The position numbers and the translations under genes are program-made. The notes below the pieces were generated by a model. It did no database searches. It was not told the DNA's origin and saw only the letters and a list, made by a program, of their open reading frames with translations. From JACMLD01 sp964245425 (lineage in GTDB: Bacteria; Bacteroidota; Bacteroidia; Chitinophagales; Chitinophagaceae), in NCBI GenBank assembly GCA_964245425.1, contig CAXTMV010000060.1, forward strand, positions 1-22,923: a stretch of 22,923 nt of DNA, given 5' to 3'. This document shows, in pieces, positions 8,824-17,688 of the stretch. Positions within the stretch are counted from its first letter, which is position 1, and each line of letters begins with the position of its first letter.

Positions 8824-11193
8824 TTAATTTTTAATAACCCTTGCACCGAATATGCGGCCCGCTGTTTTGCCATAATTGGCTTCAATGCGTACGGTCATTT
8901 TTTCCGGGTGCTCTATCAGTTCTCCCGGTAATGGATACACTTTGTTATAAAATTTCCCGGTAACACCTCCGTTCCATTCTTCTGTTGCAATCTTACGGCC
9001 ATTTACAATAATATCAAATTTACGGTCCTTGTCATCACCCAGGTAGGTTAGCACCAGGCTGTTGCCGGCACCGGCGGCATACTGCACTTTCATTTCGAAC
9101 GAAAAATAATTACCGGCCCTGGCTTCCCGGCCATTGACACCCATTGCGTCGCTGACATATGATTTTTCGCTTGCCAGCAGGTGGTGGTCGCGCTCGGGTT
9201 GCATTTCGCCTATCCGGAAATGATCAATGGTGCGGTCTTCTATGTCTTTTTGTTCTTTTTTCTCTTTCTCATAATCTTCCTGCCTGGCCGACCATTGTTC
9301 ATTGCTGAAATAATCCCAATACACGCTGTAATAATCCTGGTAGGTCTGATAAAACGGTTTCAGTTGCACGTCGAAGGGTTTACCGGTAGATTGTGTTTCG
9401 AAATGAAGGGGCTGCCCTGCTACCGGCTTTATCCAGTCTGTGATGTTCTTGTTATTGGTGAGCAATACCGGCACGCCGTACACGGGGTCGGGCATCTCTT
9501 TGCCCAATTGCCCGGCCAATACCAGCGGTCCATACAAAAAAGCTACGCGGTTTGCATTATCGGGCATCGCTTCGGTGTACAAGCTCATGGGTGCCGATAG
9601 TTCAACCTGGTCGTTCGTATGCCAGTTGCGCCGCAGGATGATAAATCCGTTCTCTTCCACTGCGGCTACGGCTTTTCCGTTTATCGTAAGGGCATAGCCA
9701 TTTCTTATCCAACCTGGTTTCCGAATCCGGAGGGCAAAAGAACTCGGTTTTGTCAATTTAAAACGCAGGCTTGTTTTGCCTGATTCCGGATAAAGCGTTT
9801 GCTGGCTTACGGTGATACCTCGGTCTTTCCAGTTCAGCACGGAAGGGATAAACAGGTTCACATACAGGCTGCCGTCGCGGCCTTCATAATAAATACCCTC
9901 GCCATATTTGGCGTGGTTTTCCATACCGGTGCCTACGCAACAGGTAAAAGTGTGAAAAGAATCGCTGAAAGATTTTTTTGTACCCATCCGGAGCGGCACA
10001 AAATAACACATCATGCCCGTTTCGGGGTTTTGCGAAGAAAGGATATGGTTGTAAAGAGCCCTTTCATAATAATCGCCCAACGCACCTGTAGGTTGCCAGG
10101 AGAACAAATGACGGGTCAGTTTCAGCATATTATAGGTATTGCAGGTTTCGCAGGTGTTGTCGCTTAAACGGTCCGATAGTTTGTCTTCTTCACCGCAGTA
10201 TTCGTAATTGCTGTTACCACCAATTACATAACTGTGGTGATGTACCATGGTGGTCCAGAAAAAAGATGCGATGGTCTTATCGCTTTCGCGCCCGGCCATT
10301 TCATATTGCATGGCGCTGCCAATGGCTTTTGGCACATTGGTATTGGAGTGTTTGCCGGGCAGGGGGTCTTTCTTTTCAGACAAGGGCTGCATAACAAAGT
10401 TGTCGTAGAACAGGTACGACAGCTTAAGGTATCTCTTTTGGGCGGTTATGGCATATAACATGGCCAGTACATCGTTCATGCCACCATACTCGCAGCGAAG
10501 CATTTTCTGCAATTGTTCCGGTGACAGATCTTTAAGCGTATTACCGGTCCAGTCTGCCATTCCCTCCACTACCTGCAGTGCCTGGAGGTTATGGCAATGC
10601 AGGTACGCATCTAGTAATCCCGCCATTACCTTATGTACGGTATACCAGGGGCTCCAGCCGCCATTCAGATCAAAACCACCTGTTTTAATTTCTCCCTTTG
10701 CCAGTTTGCCAAAAATAGAATCTTCATTGGGTATGGCGCCTACATAACCGGTTTTTCTGGCCCGCTGGCAGGCTGCCAGTTCGCCGGTGATATAATCAAC
10801 ACGGTCCTTGAAGCGCCGGTTACCGGTTGACGCATACATCATCGCGCAGGCAGATAAATAATGGCCCAACGTATGGCCCGACAAGCCCTCACTCTCCCAC
10901 CCGCCGTATACATCGCCCTTGGTGGGCAGGCCGGCATTTGCATAAAACCGGTGCAGCAGGCGGTTGGGTTCCAGTTGCAGCAGGTAGGCTGCATCACGGT
11001 CCATAGCGTTTTTAAACGGGCTTCCTGCTGTTAAACGAACCGCCGACAGGTTAAAAGCATAAGCCTGTATATCTGCCACCGGTTTAACTTTGATGGCGCG
11101 ATTATTTTTTTCGGTTATATATGACTGTGATTTGGTTTCCTGCGAGCCTGCATACTGCAGGATCAGCAGAAAAAAAAGGAATTTTTTCATCAT
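8824..11193 (-). CDS. Secreted GH127-type glycoside hydrolase (beta-L-arabinofuranosidase family)
   Basis: A 789-residue protein with a signal peptide (MMKKFLFFLLILQYAGSQ) and the GH127/DUF1680 fold of (alpha/alpha)6-barrel enzymes. Family knowledge (HypBA1) places a Zn-bound catalytic cysteine in a CC pair, two further Zn ligands in an ExC motif and an acid/base glutamate shortly before it. Here CETC is at 348-351, CC at 418-419 (FTCCVGTGMENHAKYG) and E335/E336 sit in YCGEEDK, so all catalytic elements are present. The N-terminal GGWESEGLSGHTLGHYLSA segment is also typical. A C-terminal beta domain (about 690-789) fits the DUF6805-type extension. It likely releases L-arabinofuranose or a related sugar in the periplasm; the exact sugar is uncertain because GH127-like families vary. 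A small perfect hairpin (AGCGG/CCGCT, 11204-11216) sits just upstream of the start. Confidence 0.9.
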   Translation of the reverse strand: MMKKFLFFLLILQYAGSQETKSQSYITEKNNRAIKVKPVADIQAYAFNLSAVRLTAGSPFKNAMDRDAAYLLQLEPNRLLHRFYANAGLPTKGDVYGGWESEGLSGHTLGHYLSACAMMYASTGNRRFKDRVDYITGELAACQRARKTGYVGAIPNEDSIFGKLAKGEIKTGGFDLNGGWSPWYTVHKVMAGLLDAYLHCHNLQALQVVEGMADWTGNTLKDLSPEQLQKMLRCEYGGMNDVLAMLYAITAQKRYLKLSYLFYDNFVMQPLSEKKDPLPGKHSNTNVPKAIGSAMQYEMAGRESDKTIASFFWTTMVHHHSYVIGGNSNYEYCGEEDKLSDRLSDNTCETCNTYNMLKLTRHLFSWQPTGALGDYYERALYNHILSSQNPETGMMCYFVPLRMGTKKSFSDSFHTFTCCVGTGMENHAKYGEGIYYEGRDGSLYVNLFIPSVLNWKDRGITVSQQTLYPESGKTSLRFKLTKPSSFALRIRKPGWIRNGYALTINGKAVAAVEENGFIILRRNWHTNDQVELSAPMSLYTEAMPDNANRVAFLYGPLVLAGQLGKEMPDPVYGVPVLLTNNKNITDWIKPVAGQPLHFETQSTGKPFDVQLKPFYQTYQDYYSVYWDYFSNEQWSARQEDYEKEKKEQKDIEDRTIDHFRIGEMQPERDHHLLASEKSYVSDAMGVNGREARAGNYFSFEMKVQYAAGAGNSLVLTYLGDDKDRKFDIIVNGRKIATEEWNGGVTGKFYNKVYPLPGELIEHPEKMTVRIEANYGKTAGRIFGARVIKN

Positions 11194-11300
11194 TCATTTT
11201 TATAGCGGATGCCGCTTCAAACCGCCAGTCGCCTGGCAACAGCTGCTGAAATATACAACAAAATAAAAGACGGACAGACGCGGCCCAACCGGTAACCCAT

Positions 11301-11340
11301 AAAAAAACCAGGCCCTGATCCATAGGAATCAACACCTGGT
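11301..11340 (-). terminator. Intrinsic terminator of the FAD oxidoreductase gene
   Basis: On the minus strand ACCAGG pairs with CCTGGT (plus 11335-11340 and 11307-11312). An inner TGATtCC/GGATCA helix has one bulge, and a run of Ts follows the outer stem (plus A-run 11301-11307). It lies 28 bases after the oxidoreductase stop and separates that transcript from the downstream GH127-like gene. Confidence 0.85.
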
Positions 11341-11367
11341 CTTCAGCAACCTTGGCCTTGGTATAAT

Positions 11368-12999
11368 TTACGCTACGTTATTATTATCACTATTACTCCC
11401 AATTGAATTCCGGATAGCAGCCAGATCGCCTGGCAGGCTTACCCGGTAATCGTCGAGCTTTATATCGCTGAGGAAATCGTTTGAAAATACATCCGCCATT
11501 TGTTTGGTCAGCAAAGTACTTCGCATGTTTTTCCATTCATCATCGGCATTCCCGTACATGATGTCTACCAGGTTCGGGAATGTCCAGGGGCCATTCTTTC
11601 CCCAGTGCAGGGTAAAATCAATATTGTTGGCTGTAAAGGTTTTTATTACTTCAGATAAAAAATCTTCCAGTCCGATCATGTTCTGGTTACCTTCCCAGGG
11701 CACCCCGTCTACTTCCAGGATAGCAGTAACCGGGAACCGGGTAAAACCGATGGTGGCCGATGACCCTTTTACAAAGCGAAATGAAATGATACCCGGGATC
11801 GGCCCCAGTTTGTTCATGAGGCCGGCAAACAGGTCTACCGCTTTGGGTGCATCGGTATTGCGCATGCCAAATCCGCAGCCGTAGGCGGGGCTCGACTGAG
11901 AAGTATCCCAGAAAATCTCGCCCAGCGTTCCTTTGATATTATCGTCTACAATAGGGAAAATTTGTCCTTTCAAAGCCGTTATCATCAGGGGAATGATCCG
12001 TTTGAATTTTGCGGAAAAAGCCGCTATCCAACTGGGGATGTCTTTAAAGATGGCATTTTGTACAAAAGGAACCGGGTCCGGATAACCCGCCACATAAGGT
12101 TTTTTATAGATGATTTCTGTTACATAATCTTCTGCAGGATTATAGGGGTTGATGTAGAGTTTGTAATGATAAGGCCTGTTCACAACACCATTGTTAACTT
12201 CTTCTGCTATTTTAAAATTTGCATTGGTAAAATCCATGGTGCTGGCAATCTGCAGGGCATCGGCCTTGCTGATCTTTTTTACATACCGCTGCAGCAGGTA
12301 GAGATCTTCCGCTTCCACCACCACGCCATGTATCACGCCAAAAGAGCCCAGGCTCACCAGCGCGGCATTGAACAGTCCATCATGGCGGATAACTTTCGCA
12401 TGAATGGATGCGGCAAATGTATCGTTCAGTGCAGGTTTGCTGGCACGTTCCAGGTACAGGATATCGGCGGGGCCGGGACCTGTTATCAGCTGTATCCCTA
12501 CCACACAATCCTGTACGCTGCCCACATCAATGGCGGCCCCATGTACACCGGTAGAGATGGCGCCGGCAATGGTTTGCCCGTTGCTGGCACCGCAGCATTG
12601 CAATGATTTTCCTTTTTTAAAAAGGTATTCGGTGATTTCTTTAATACTGATACCGCATTGAAACAGGAAAAGGTTTTCCGCTTTATAGGCAGTCCCTTTT
12701 TGCAGCTGGGCATTTGCAATATCTATTTTAATATCCAGGCTTCTGTTAAAAAGCATCCGGTCTTTCTGGTGGGCTACCGCCGACAGCGACCAGCTGCTGC
12801 CATAGGCCCTGAAACGCTGGTGGTTGTCGATGCAATCTTGTAGCTGTGCCTGTATCGCCGCTGCTGTATCATTGTACCGGTCTAACGGTGAGACAATGGT
12901 GCGGTTGGTATCCATATCGAGCAGCATACCGGTTGGCCAGGGGCCGTTCAAATGGTAGTTGTTCCACTCGGTTACATGGTGGATGGTTAGATTAGCCAT
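11368..12999 (-). CDS. FAD-binding oxidoreductase, VAO/PCMH (lactone/alditol oxidase-like)
   Basis: A 543-residue probably cytoplasmic enzyme without a signal peptide. The N-terminal part has the PCMH FAD-binding elements: RAYGSSWS at about 64-71 and GASNGQTIAGAISTGVHG at about 137-154, followed by SLGSFGVIHGVVVEAE. The C-terminal part resembles the substrate domain of sugar-lactone and alditol oxidases (FTLHWGKNG near the end). It should oxidise an alcohol or lactone with FAD; substrate not predictable. In related enzymes a His in GxxHS is covalently bound to FAD; here that position is W70, so flavin is likely non-covalent. Its start lies 10 bases after the stop of the small lipoprotein gene, so the two form an operon. 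Confidence 0.85.
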   Translation of the reverse strand: MANLTIHHVTEWNNYHLNGPWPTGMLLDMDTNRTIVSPLDRYNDTAAAIQAQLQDCIDNHQRFRAYGSSWSLSAVAHQKDRMLFNRSLDIKIDIANAQLQKGTAYKAENLFLFQCGISIKEITEYLFKKGKSLQCCGASNGQTIAGAISTGVHGAAIDVGSVQDCVVGIQLITGPGPADILYLERASKPALNDTFAASIHAKVIRHDGLFNAALVSLGSFGVIHGVVVEAEDLYLLQRYVKKISKADALQIASTMDFTNANFKIAEEVNNGVVNRPYHYKLYINPYNPAEDYVTEIIYKKPYVAGYPDPVPFVQNAIFKDIPSWIAAFSAKFKRIIPLMITALKGQIFPIVDDNIKGTLGEIFWDTSQSSPAYGCGFGMRNTDAPKAVDLFAGLMNKLGPIPGIISFRFVKGSSATIGFTRFPVTAILEVDGVPWEGNQNMIGLEDFLSEVIKTFTANNIDFTLHWGKNGPWTFPNLVDIMYGNADDEWKNMRSTLLTKQMADVFSNDFLSDIKLDDYRVSLPGDLAAIRNSIGSNSDNNNVA

Positions 13000-13009
13000 A
13001 AGTATAGTA

Positions 13010-13357
13010 TTAATTTTGATCTTTCAGGCACACGTATTTTACCTTGATTGATTTTCTTTTACCAAAGGTGAATGTATTGCGGAGCATGGCACCGAAAGTA
13101 ATTTTATATTCAACAGAATGAAATCCGCCGGAAGGACAGGAAGGAATGATCATGGTGTTGGCCTCAACGATGCCCAGTTTTACTACGGTATCTAATACAT
13201 TTACCTTTTTGCCGTTGTAAAAACCCAACTGCGTATTCAGGAGATCGGGTTCTGCCGTGCCTTTCTGGTTAGACACAATAATAGAATAGGAACAGGACTG
13301 GATAAAAACAGCTGTTATGAGCAGCAATAAAATGCCAACCGATCTTTGCGCATTCAT
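13010..13357 (-). CDS. Small lipoprotein, Bor/Iss-like
   Basis: A 115-residue product starting MNAQRSVGILLLLIT with a lipoprotein-type signal ending FIQSC (Cys22 would be lipidated). The mature part contains CPSGGFHSVEY, then TFGAMLRNTFTFG and ends near VKYVC; the two internal cysteines are 36 residues apart. This spacing and the G..V..TF..L...T.G....VxC pattern resemble phage lambda Bor, where the corresponding cysteines are 37 apart. The match is by eye and only suggestive. The frame is open back to 13429, but the ATG at 13357 gives the proper signal peptide. It is first in an operon with the FAD oxidoreductase. Function unknown; Bor/Iss proteins are outer-membrane lipoproteins linked to serum resistance in enterobacteria, which need not hold here. 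Confidence 0.65.
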   Translation of the reverse strand: MNAQRSVGILLLLITAVFIQSCSYSIIVSNQKGTAEPDLLNTQLGFYNGKKVNVLDTVVKLGIVEANTMIIPSCPSGGFHSVEYKITFGAMLRNTFTFGKRKSIKVKYVCLKDQN

Positions 13358-13858
13358 TATTTCTATGTTTAAAGTGAATAATAAAACAAGGGCTGTACCA
13401 GCACAACGGCAGTCTTTAACCAGGTGCACATGGGTATATATGATTAACCTAACGGCTGCACAGGCCAGCCTGGTAAAGATGAGGTAGCAACGAGGTGGGA
13501 ACGGATTAAGTGCTAATATCGAACTTTATTTTAGAATACGTCTACCCGCTTTGTAGTATTTTGAAAAAAGATCGGGTGGTTGATCGGCCGTCTCTTGCTT
13601 ACAGCGCTGCCTGCTGCCATGGCAAAATTAATTTATAACCGGCAACAGGATTTTACTGTATATTAGATAATCCATTCCACTCCCCTGCTGAAAGCAATCA
13701 AATGATCCCGGGCTGATGCGATGTGTATGACCTGCGGCCTGGTTAGTTGAGCCCGTTTTATTACCAACAACTGTTCCGTTCGTAACGGGTGCCCGATCCT
13801 TTTCGCCTCCTTTCCATGAAAGACCTTTCGCCCGATTGTAACCATTAAATTTCTTTTT
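13358..13858. other. Divergent intergenic region, no gene seen
   Basis: About 500 bases between the lipoprotein start and the membrane-protein start. Short open frames here have unconvincing composition and no signal peptide or known motif. I see no strong hairpin and no complete promoter; TAAATTTC just before the membrane-protein start matches seven of eight bases of the -7 consensus but lacks a clear -33 partner. Confidence 0.5.
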
Positions 13859-14962
13859 ATGATGGCTTTAGACATGCTCGACGTAGTTATCGGTATGATC
13901 TTTATTTATTTGCTGCTCAGCCTGATTTGTACGGCCGTTAATGAATTTATTGAAGGCTTTATTAAATTAAGGGCGGTTGACCTTGAGCAGGGCCTGCGCG
14001 AATTGCTGAACGACCCCAACGGCGATGGACTGGTGGCCAAGGTATACAACCACCAGCTTATTTACAGTCTTTTCAGGGGTGATTACAAAGCGGGCGATAT
14101 CAGGAACCAAAATAAAGATACCGATAACAAAAACAAGCGTTACTCAAGAGGCTCTGATCTACCCTCCTATATTCCTTCGCGGAACTTTGCACTGGCTTTG
14201 ATGGACGTTTTGCTACCCACGCGCCCGGCTGACACCGCCGCCGCCACTACCGTTGTCGCCCCCGCGCAATTAACGGCCAGCGGTTCGGCTTCTGCACTGG
14301 GCGCTGTTGCCTCATTAGATGGGCAAGCAACCCCGAATCCCTTGCTTCCGCTCCGGAATGCCGTGGCGCTTCAACCCAATGAAAAAGTGAGGACCGCCCT
14401 GCTCACTATTATCGACGCCGCCGGTGGTGATGCGGTAAAAGCCCGCGAAGGAATCGAGAACTGGTTCAATAGCGCCATGGACCGCGTTTCAGGCTGGTAC
14501 AAAAGAAGGGTGCAGCAAATTGTATTTGTAATGGGTTTTGTGATCGCCATTGTGTTGAATGCCGATAGCATTGCCTTATTCAGGAACTTGGCCAATGACC
14601 GGCCCTTGCGGAATGCCATTGTTGCCCAGGCCAGTAATATAAAAGACACGGTCATCAACGGAACAAAAACCAATACCCAGAAAATACAGGATAATGTAAA
14701 CTCGCTTTTAGGCATGGGATTGCCGCTGGGCTGGGGCTGGAAACATCATTTTAATCCCATCGGTGTAAGAAATATTGCCGCCATCCCTGAAAGCCCCTTT
14801 GGCTGGGCCGTTAAAGTGTTTGGCTGGCTGGTAACCGGGCTGGCCATTTCATTGGGCGCCCCGTTCTGGTTCGATGCACTGAATAAAATCATGGTGATAC
14901 GCTCTACTGTAAAACCAACCGAAAAAAGCCCAAATGAGGGATCCGATGCGAGGAAAACGTAG
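13859..14962 (+). CDS. Conserved integral membrane protein of unknown function
   Basis: A 367-residue protein that I do not recognise by function. Residues 7-27 form an N-terminal membrane helix (VVIGMIFIYLLLSLICTAVN) followed by NEFIEGFIKLRAVDLEQGLR. A soluble part then carries PSYIPSRNFALALMDVL and an Ala/Pro/Thr-rich linker (about 122-160). Next comes ENWFNSAMDRVSGWYKRRVQ just before a second helix (about 222-240) and a third hydrophobic segment near 318-340 (WAVKVFGWLVTGLAISLGAP). The motifs PSYIPSR and MDRVSGWYKRR recall a family of uncharacterised bacterial membrane proteins; that is memory, not a search. Several ATGs are close (13859, 13862, 13871) and cannot be separated. It is followed by an inverted repeat and a convergent aldo/keto reductase. 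Confidence 0.8.
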   Translation: MMALDMLDVVIGMIFIYLLLSLICTAVNEFIEGFIKLRAVDLEQGLRELLNDPNGDGLVAKVYNHQLIYSLFRGDYKAGDIRNQNKDTDNKNKRYSRGSDLPSYIPSRNFALALMDVLLPTRPADTAAATTVVAPAQLTASGSASALGAVASLDGQATPNPLLPLRNAVALQPNEKVRTALLTIIDAAGGDAVKAREGIENWFNSAMDRVSGWYKRRVQQIVFVMGFVIAIVLNADSIALFRNLANDRPLRNAIVAQASNIKDTVINGTKTNTQKIQDNVNSLLGMGLPLGWGWKHHFNPIGVRNIAAIPESPFGWAVKVFGWLVTGLAISLGAPFWFDALNKIMVIRSTVKPTEKSPNEGSDARKT

Positions 14963-14977
14963 GAAGGCATAAGGTGT

Positions 14978-15049
14978 AAGATATAAGCTGTAAGGTTTGT
15001 TTGCTGCGCAAGTCCGCCGCAAAACCATACAGCTTATAGTAATATCTTA
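14978..15049. repeat. Inverted repeat between convergent genes
   Basis: TATAAGCTGTA (14982-14992) pairs perfectly with TACAGCTTATA (15028-15038), with GGTTT/AAACC (14995-14998 region and 15022-15026) continuing the stem towards a GC-rich loop. AAGAT and ATCTT flank the stem with a small insertion on the right. No clear T-run follows, so it is not a textbook terminator, though its place between two converging stop codons fits a bidirectional transcription barrier. Confidence 0.6.
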
Positions 15050-15053
15050 TATC

Positions 15054-15902
15054 TTAAATCTTCGACAGCTTTGCCAGGTCATCTTCTGTTAGTTGCAGCG
15101 ATGCCGTCTTAACATTCTCTTCCAGGTGATCCGTTTTTGAGGTACCCGGTATCAGCAAAATATTATTGGCCCGGTATAACAGCCAGCTCAGCGCAACCTG
15201 TTGGGGCGTGGCGACTTTTTGTGCTGCGATTTCTTTTAGCACCGCCATGCTGCTTACATTATTCGCATTTAAGGGATACCAGGGAATAAAAGCAATACCC
15301 TGCGCCGTGCAATAATCAAGCACAGACTCCCATTTCCGGTTGTCTACACTGTACATATTCTGCACGGATACCACCTTGAAGAATTTGGATGCCTGTTCAA
15401 TTTGCTGAACCGTTACTTCAGATAACCCGATATGTTTTATTTTACCCGCTGCCTGCTGTTGCTGCAAAAAAGCAAAGGTCTCCTCCGCAGGCACTTTTGG
15501 ATCGATGCGGTGCAGCTGGTACAGATCAATGGCATCCAGCTTCAGTCTTTTCAGGCTGCCGTGCAGGGCTTTTTGCAGGTGTGCGGGGCTCGCATCGGGC
15601 GTCCATTGATCCGGCCCTGGCCTCAGCAACCCGCCCTTGGTGGCAATCACCAGTCCGGCCGGATAAGGGTAAAGCGCTTCCGCTATCAGTTCTTCTGACA
15701 CATTTGGCCCGTAAGAATCAGCTGTATCAATAAAATCGATGCCCAGTGCTACTGCTTTTTTCAATACCCGAATGGCTTCCGCTTTGTCGGCCGGCGGTCC
15801 AAAAATGCCTTTACCCGTAATGCGCATGGCACCATAGCCCAATCGCTGAACGGTTAGTGCGCCCCCTATTGTAAATGTTTTTTCTACTGCTGATTGACTC
15901 AT
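15054..15902 (-). CDS. Aldo/keto reductase
   Basis: A 282-residue cytoplasmic NADPH-dependent oxidoreductase of the AKR (beta/alpha)8 family. The catalytic tetrad is complete: D59 and Y64 in FIDTADSYG, K89 in VIATKGG and H131 in LYQLHRID. The C-terminal LIPGTSKTDHLEENV segment is the usual cofactor phosphate-binding region. The start at 15902 (MSQSAVEKTFTIGG) is chosen over 15953 because the additional 17 residues are not part of the fold and the ATG is preceded by an A-rich stretch. Substrate is probably an aldehyde or ketone but cannot be named; the closest type by feel is the Tas/YajO/AKR12-13-like group that reduces varied carbonyls. It stands alone, convergent to the membrane protein. 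Confidence 0.93.
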   Translation of the reverse strand: MSQSAVEKTFTIGGALTVQRLGYGAMRITGKGIFGPPADKAEAIRVLKKAVALGIDFIDTADSYGPNVSEELIAEALYPYPAGLVIATKGGLLRPGPDQWTPDASPAHLQKALHGSLKRLKLDAIDLYQLHRIDPKVPAEETFAFLQQQQAAGKIKHIGLSEVTVQQIEQASKFFKVVSVQNMYSVDNRKWESVLDYCTAQGIAFIPWYPLNANNVSSMAVLKEIAAQKVATPQQVALSWLLYRANNILLIPGTSKTDHLEENVKTASLQLTEDDLAKLSKI

Positions 15903-16341
15903 TTTTTTATTTTTTATGGATACCAATGCTAATATTACAATTAGAACAGACATTTGTTTAGCCAGGGCTGATACCCGATTTGCCTGACCCTGTGAAAGAC
16001 ATCGGGCATTACAAAATTACAATCAACAATCAGAAATTTGCCACTTGTCATGCGGCCGACAATACCATCCGGTTTGTCTCGTTAACTTTACATCCGTACA
16101 ACAACCTGGCCTGCCTGCTGCCCATCCCTGTAGCAGGAACCACCTATATACTGCGAATATGCATTACCGGTATATCCTGCAGACATCCCTCTATCTTACA
16201 GACAAGTAAAAGACCGGCTATGCCCGGATGGAAGTCTTATGCCCTTTCCGAAACAGCGGAAACAAGGCAATGTAATACCCTGTAAAGGCTTTATAACATC
16301 GTTTGCATATTCATTCTATTCATTTATTAATCAAACAGTTT
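15903..16341. other. Divergent intergenic region, no gene seen
   Basis: About 440 bases between two divergent starts. TAATTTTG on the minus strand (plus 16012-16019) matches TAnnTTTG exactly, 110 bases upstream of the aldo/keto reductase start, but a good -33 element at proper spacing is missing. CCCGAT (15974-15979) and ATCGGG (16001-16006) form a 6-bp inverted repeat. Open frames in the gap read as non-protein. Confidence 0.45.
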
Positions 16342-17631
16342 ATGACACAGCACCTTTCAATGCCGCTTTCCAAAAAAACAGTCCGCTTTTTATTGCCTGG
16401 TATGCTTTCTTTTGTATTGCTCCTCGCCGCCTGTAACAAAAATCCTGGCGGCCCCAGTGACAACCCCGGCGATATTGTTTACCTGGAAAGCAACCAATAT
16501 GGCAGCAACGAAAATGCCATTCTTGCCTATTACAACGATGGTACGGGTAAATTGTCGCCGCTGCCCGGCAGCCCTTTCAAAACCGGTGGTGCAGGTATTG
16601 GCAATCCCCAACAGATTCTGGGGCCAGACGACCAGGAAACGCCGCTTGCTTTTTCCGCTAACAAGAAATATTTGTTTGCGGTAAACGCCGGCAGCAATAC
16701 CATTGCGGCCTTCTCCATTGATGACCAGGGCCGTCTTCAAACCGTTCCGGGTTCACCCTTTTCATCTGGTGGTGAAACCCCGCAAAGCGTAGCGGTATCC
16801 GGCGATTACCTGTATGTTGCCAACAAGGCGCAGGATCCCATACACGGCAATACACGTATTCCCAATTATAATGTACTGAAGATCGGCGGCAACGGATCGC
16901 TTACACAGGTTCCGCATGGTGTCTTTGAAACTTCTGTGGGTGCCTCTCCTTCGCAGGTACTTGTTTCTGGCAATAAAAAATTCCTTTTTACCAGCGATTT
17001 CCTCGGATTTATGGAAAAAATACCGGCTGGTACCCTGCGCTCCTTTACCATTGGCAGCAATGGACTGCTAACAGCTGTTGCCGGCTCGCCCTATTTTATA
17101 CCAGGCGCCGGTGGCGCTTTGGGTTTGTGGCAGCATCCTGCTGCAGATGTATTGTATGTGGGCTTTCCGGTGCAGGGTAAAGTAGGTGTGTATACTATTA
17201 ATAACGCCAATGGAGCATTGAGTTTCCAGGAAATGGTGGATGCCGGACCCGCCGCCTGCTGGATTAGGACCAATAGCACGGGCTCCCGTATGTACACGCT
17301 GAACTCAGGCGAAAATACCATCTCAATTTTTAATACCTCCAGTGCAGCTGCACCCTCCGCCCTACAGAAATTTCCGATGAAGATACCAGGACCGCTGGTC
17401 GGCGCTAACAATTCAGCTACCAGCCAGCCTTTTGGACTGGGTTTTTCCAAAGCCGATAAATTCCTGTATGTTGTTAACCAGCATACCAGCACCGATTTCA
17501 GCAATGGCAATTTTAATTACCTGCATGTATTAACGGTGGCAGCAGACGGGCAACTGTCTGAACCCACCGAACCATTGCAGTTGCCGGTTAGCAATATGGT
17601 AAGACCCCAGGGCATTGCAGTATATTATTAA
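16342..17631 (+). CDS. Lactonase-like beta-propeller lipoprotein
   Basis: A 429-residue lipoprotein with lipobox LLLAAC followed by NKNPGGPSDN, then repeated blades of the YVTN/6-phosphogluconolactonase-like propeller type. Blade signatures include LAFSANKKYLFAVNAGSNTI, SVAVSGDYLYVANKAQDP and GFSKADKFLYVVNQHTSTDF, with NGxLxxxPGSPF turns between them. The family includes true sugar lactonases and many proteins of unknown role, so catalysis is uncertain. Start choice: ATGs at 16303, 16342 and 16360 are in frame; 16342 or 16360 each give a good lipoprotein signal, 16303 adds an unlikely leader. It faces the B12-locus propeller lipoprotein tail to tail, with a strong hairpin between. Confidence 0.85.
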   Translation: MTQHLSMPLSKKTVRFLLPGMLSFVLLLAACNKNPGGPSDNPGDIVYLESNQYGSNENAILAYYNDGTGKLSPLPGSPFKTGGAGIGNPQQILGPDDQETPLAFSANKKYLFAVNAGSNTIAAFSIDDQGRLQTVPGSPFSSGGETPQSVAVSGDYLYVANKAQDPIHGNTRIPNYNVLKIGGNGSLTQVPHGVFETSVGASPSQVLVSGNKKFLFTSDFLGFMEKIPAGTLRSFTIGSNGLLTAVAGSPYFIPGAGGALGLWQHPAADVLYVGFPVQGKVGVYTINNANGALSFQEMVDAGPAACWIRTNSTGSRMYTLNSGENTISIFNTSSAAAPSALQKFPMKIPGPLVGANNSATSQPFGLGFSKADKFLYVVNQHTSTDFSNGNFNYLHVLTVAADGQLSEPTEPLQLPVSNMVRPQGIAVYY

Positions 17632-17688
17632 CTAAAAATCTCCAAGTCAACAATCAAAAGCTGGTTTGCCGCAACACAGCTGTACATG

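Noticed and set aside
8688..8885. N-terminal extension of the DUF885 protein
   Set aside because: It precedes a perfect signal peptide, overlaps the end of the GH127-like gene and has unconvincing composition.
11962..12606. 214-codon antisense open frame
   Set aside because: It lies inside the FAD oxidoreductase gene, whose protein is clearly real.
13663..13875. 70-codon minus-strand frame
   Set aside because: It overlaps the start of the membrane protein gene and lacks any recognisable feature.
15980..16285. Small plus-strand gene between the reductase and the lactonase-like gene
   Set aside because: The 101-residue product has no domain, signal peptide or protein-like pattern.
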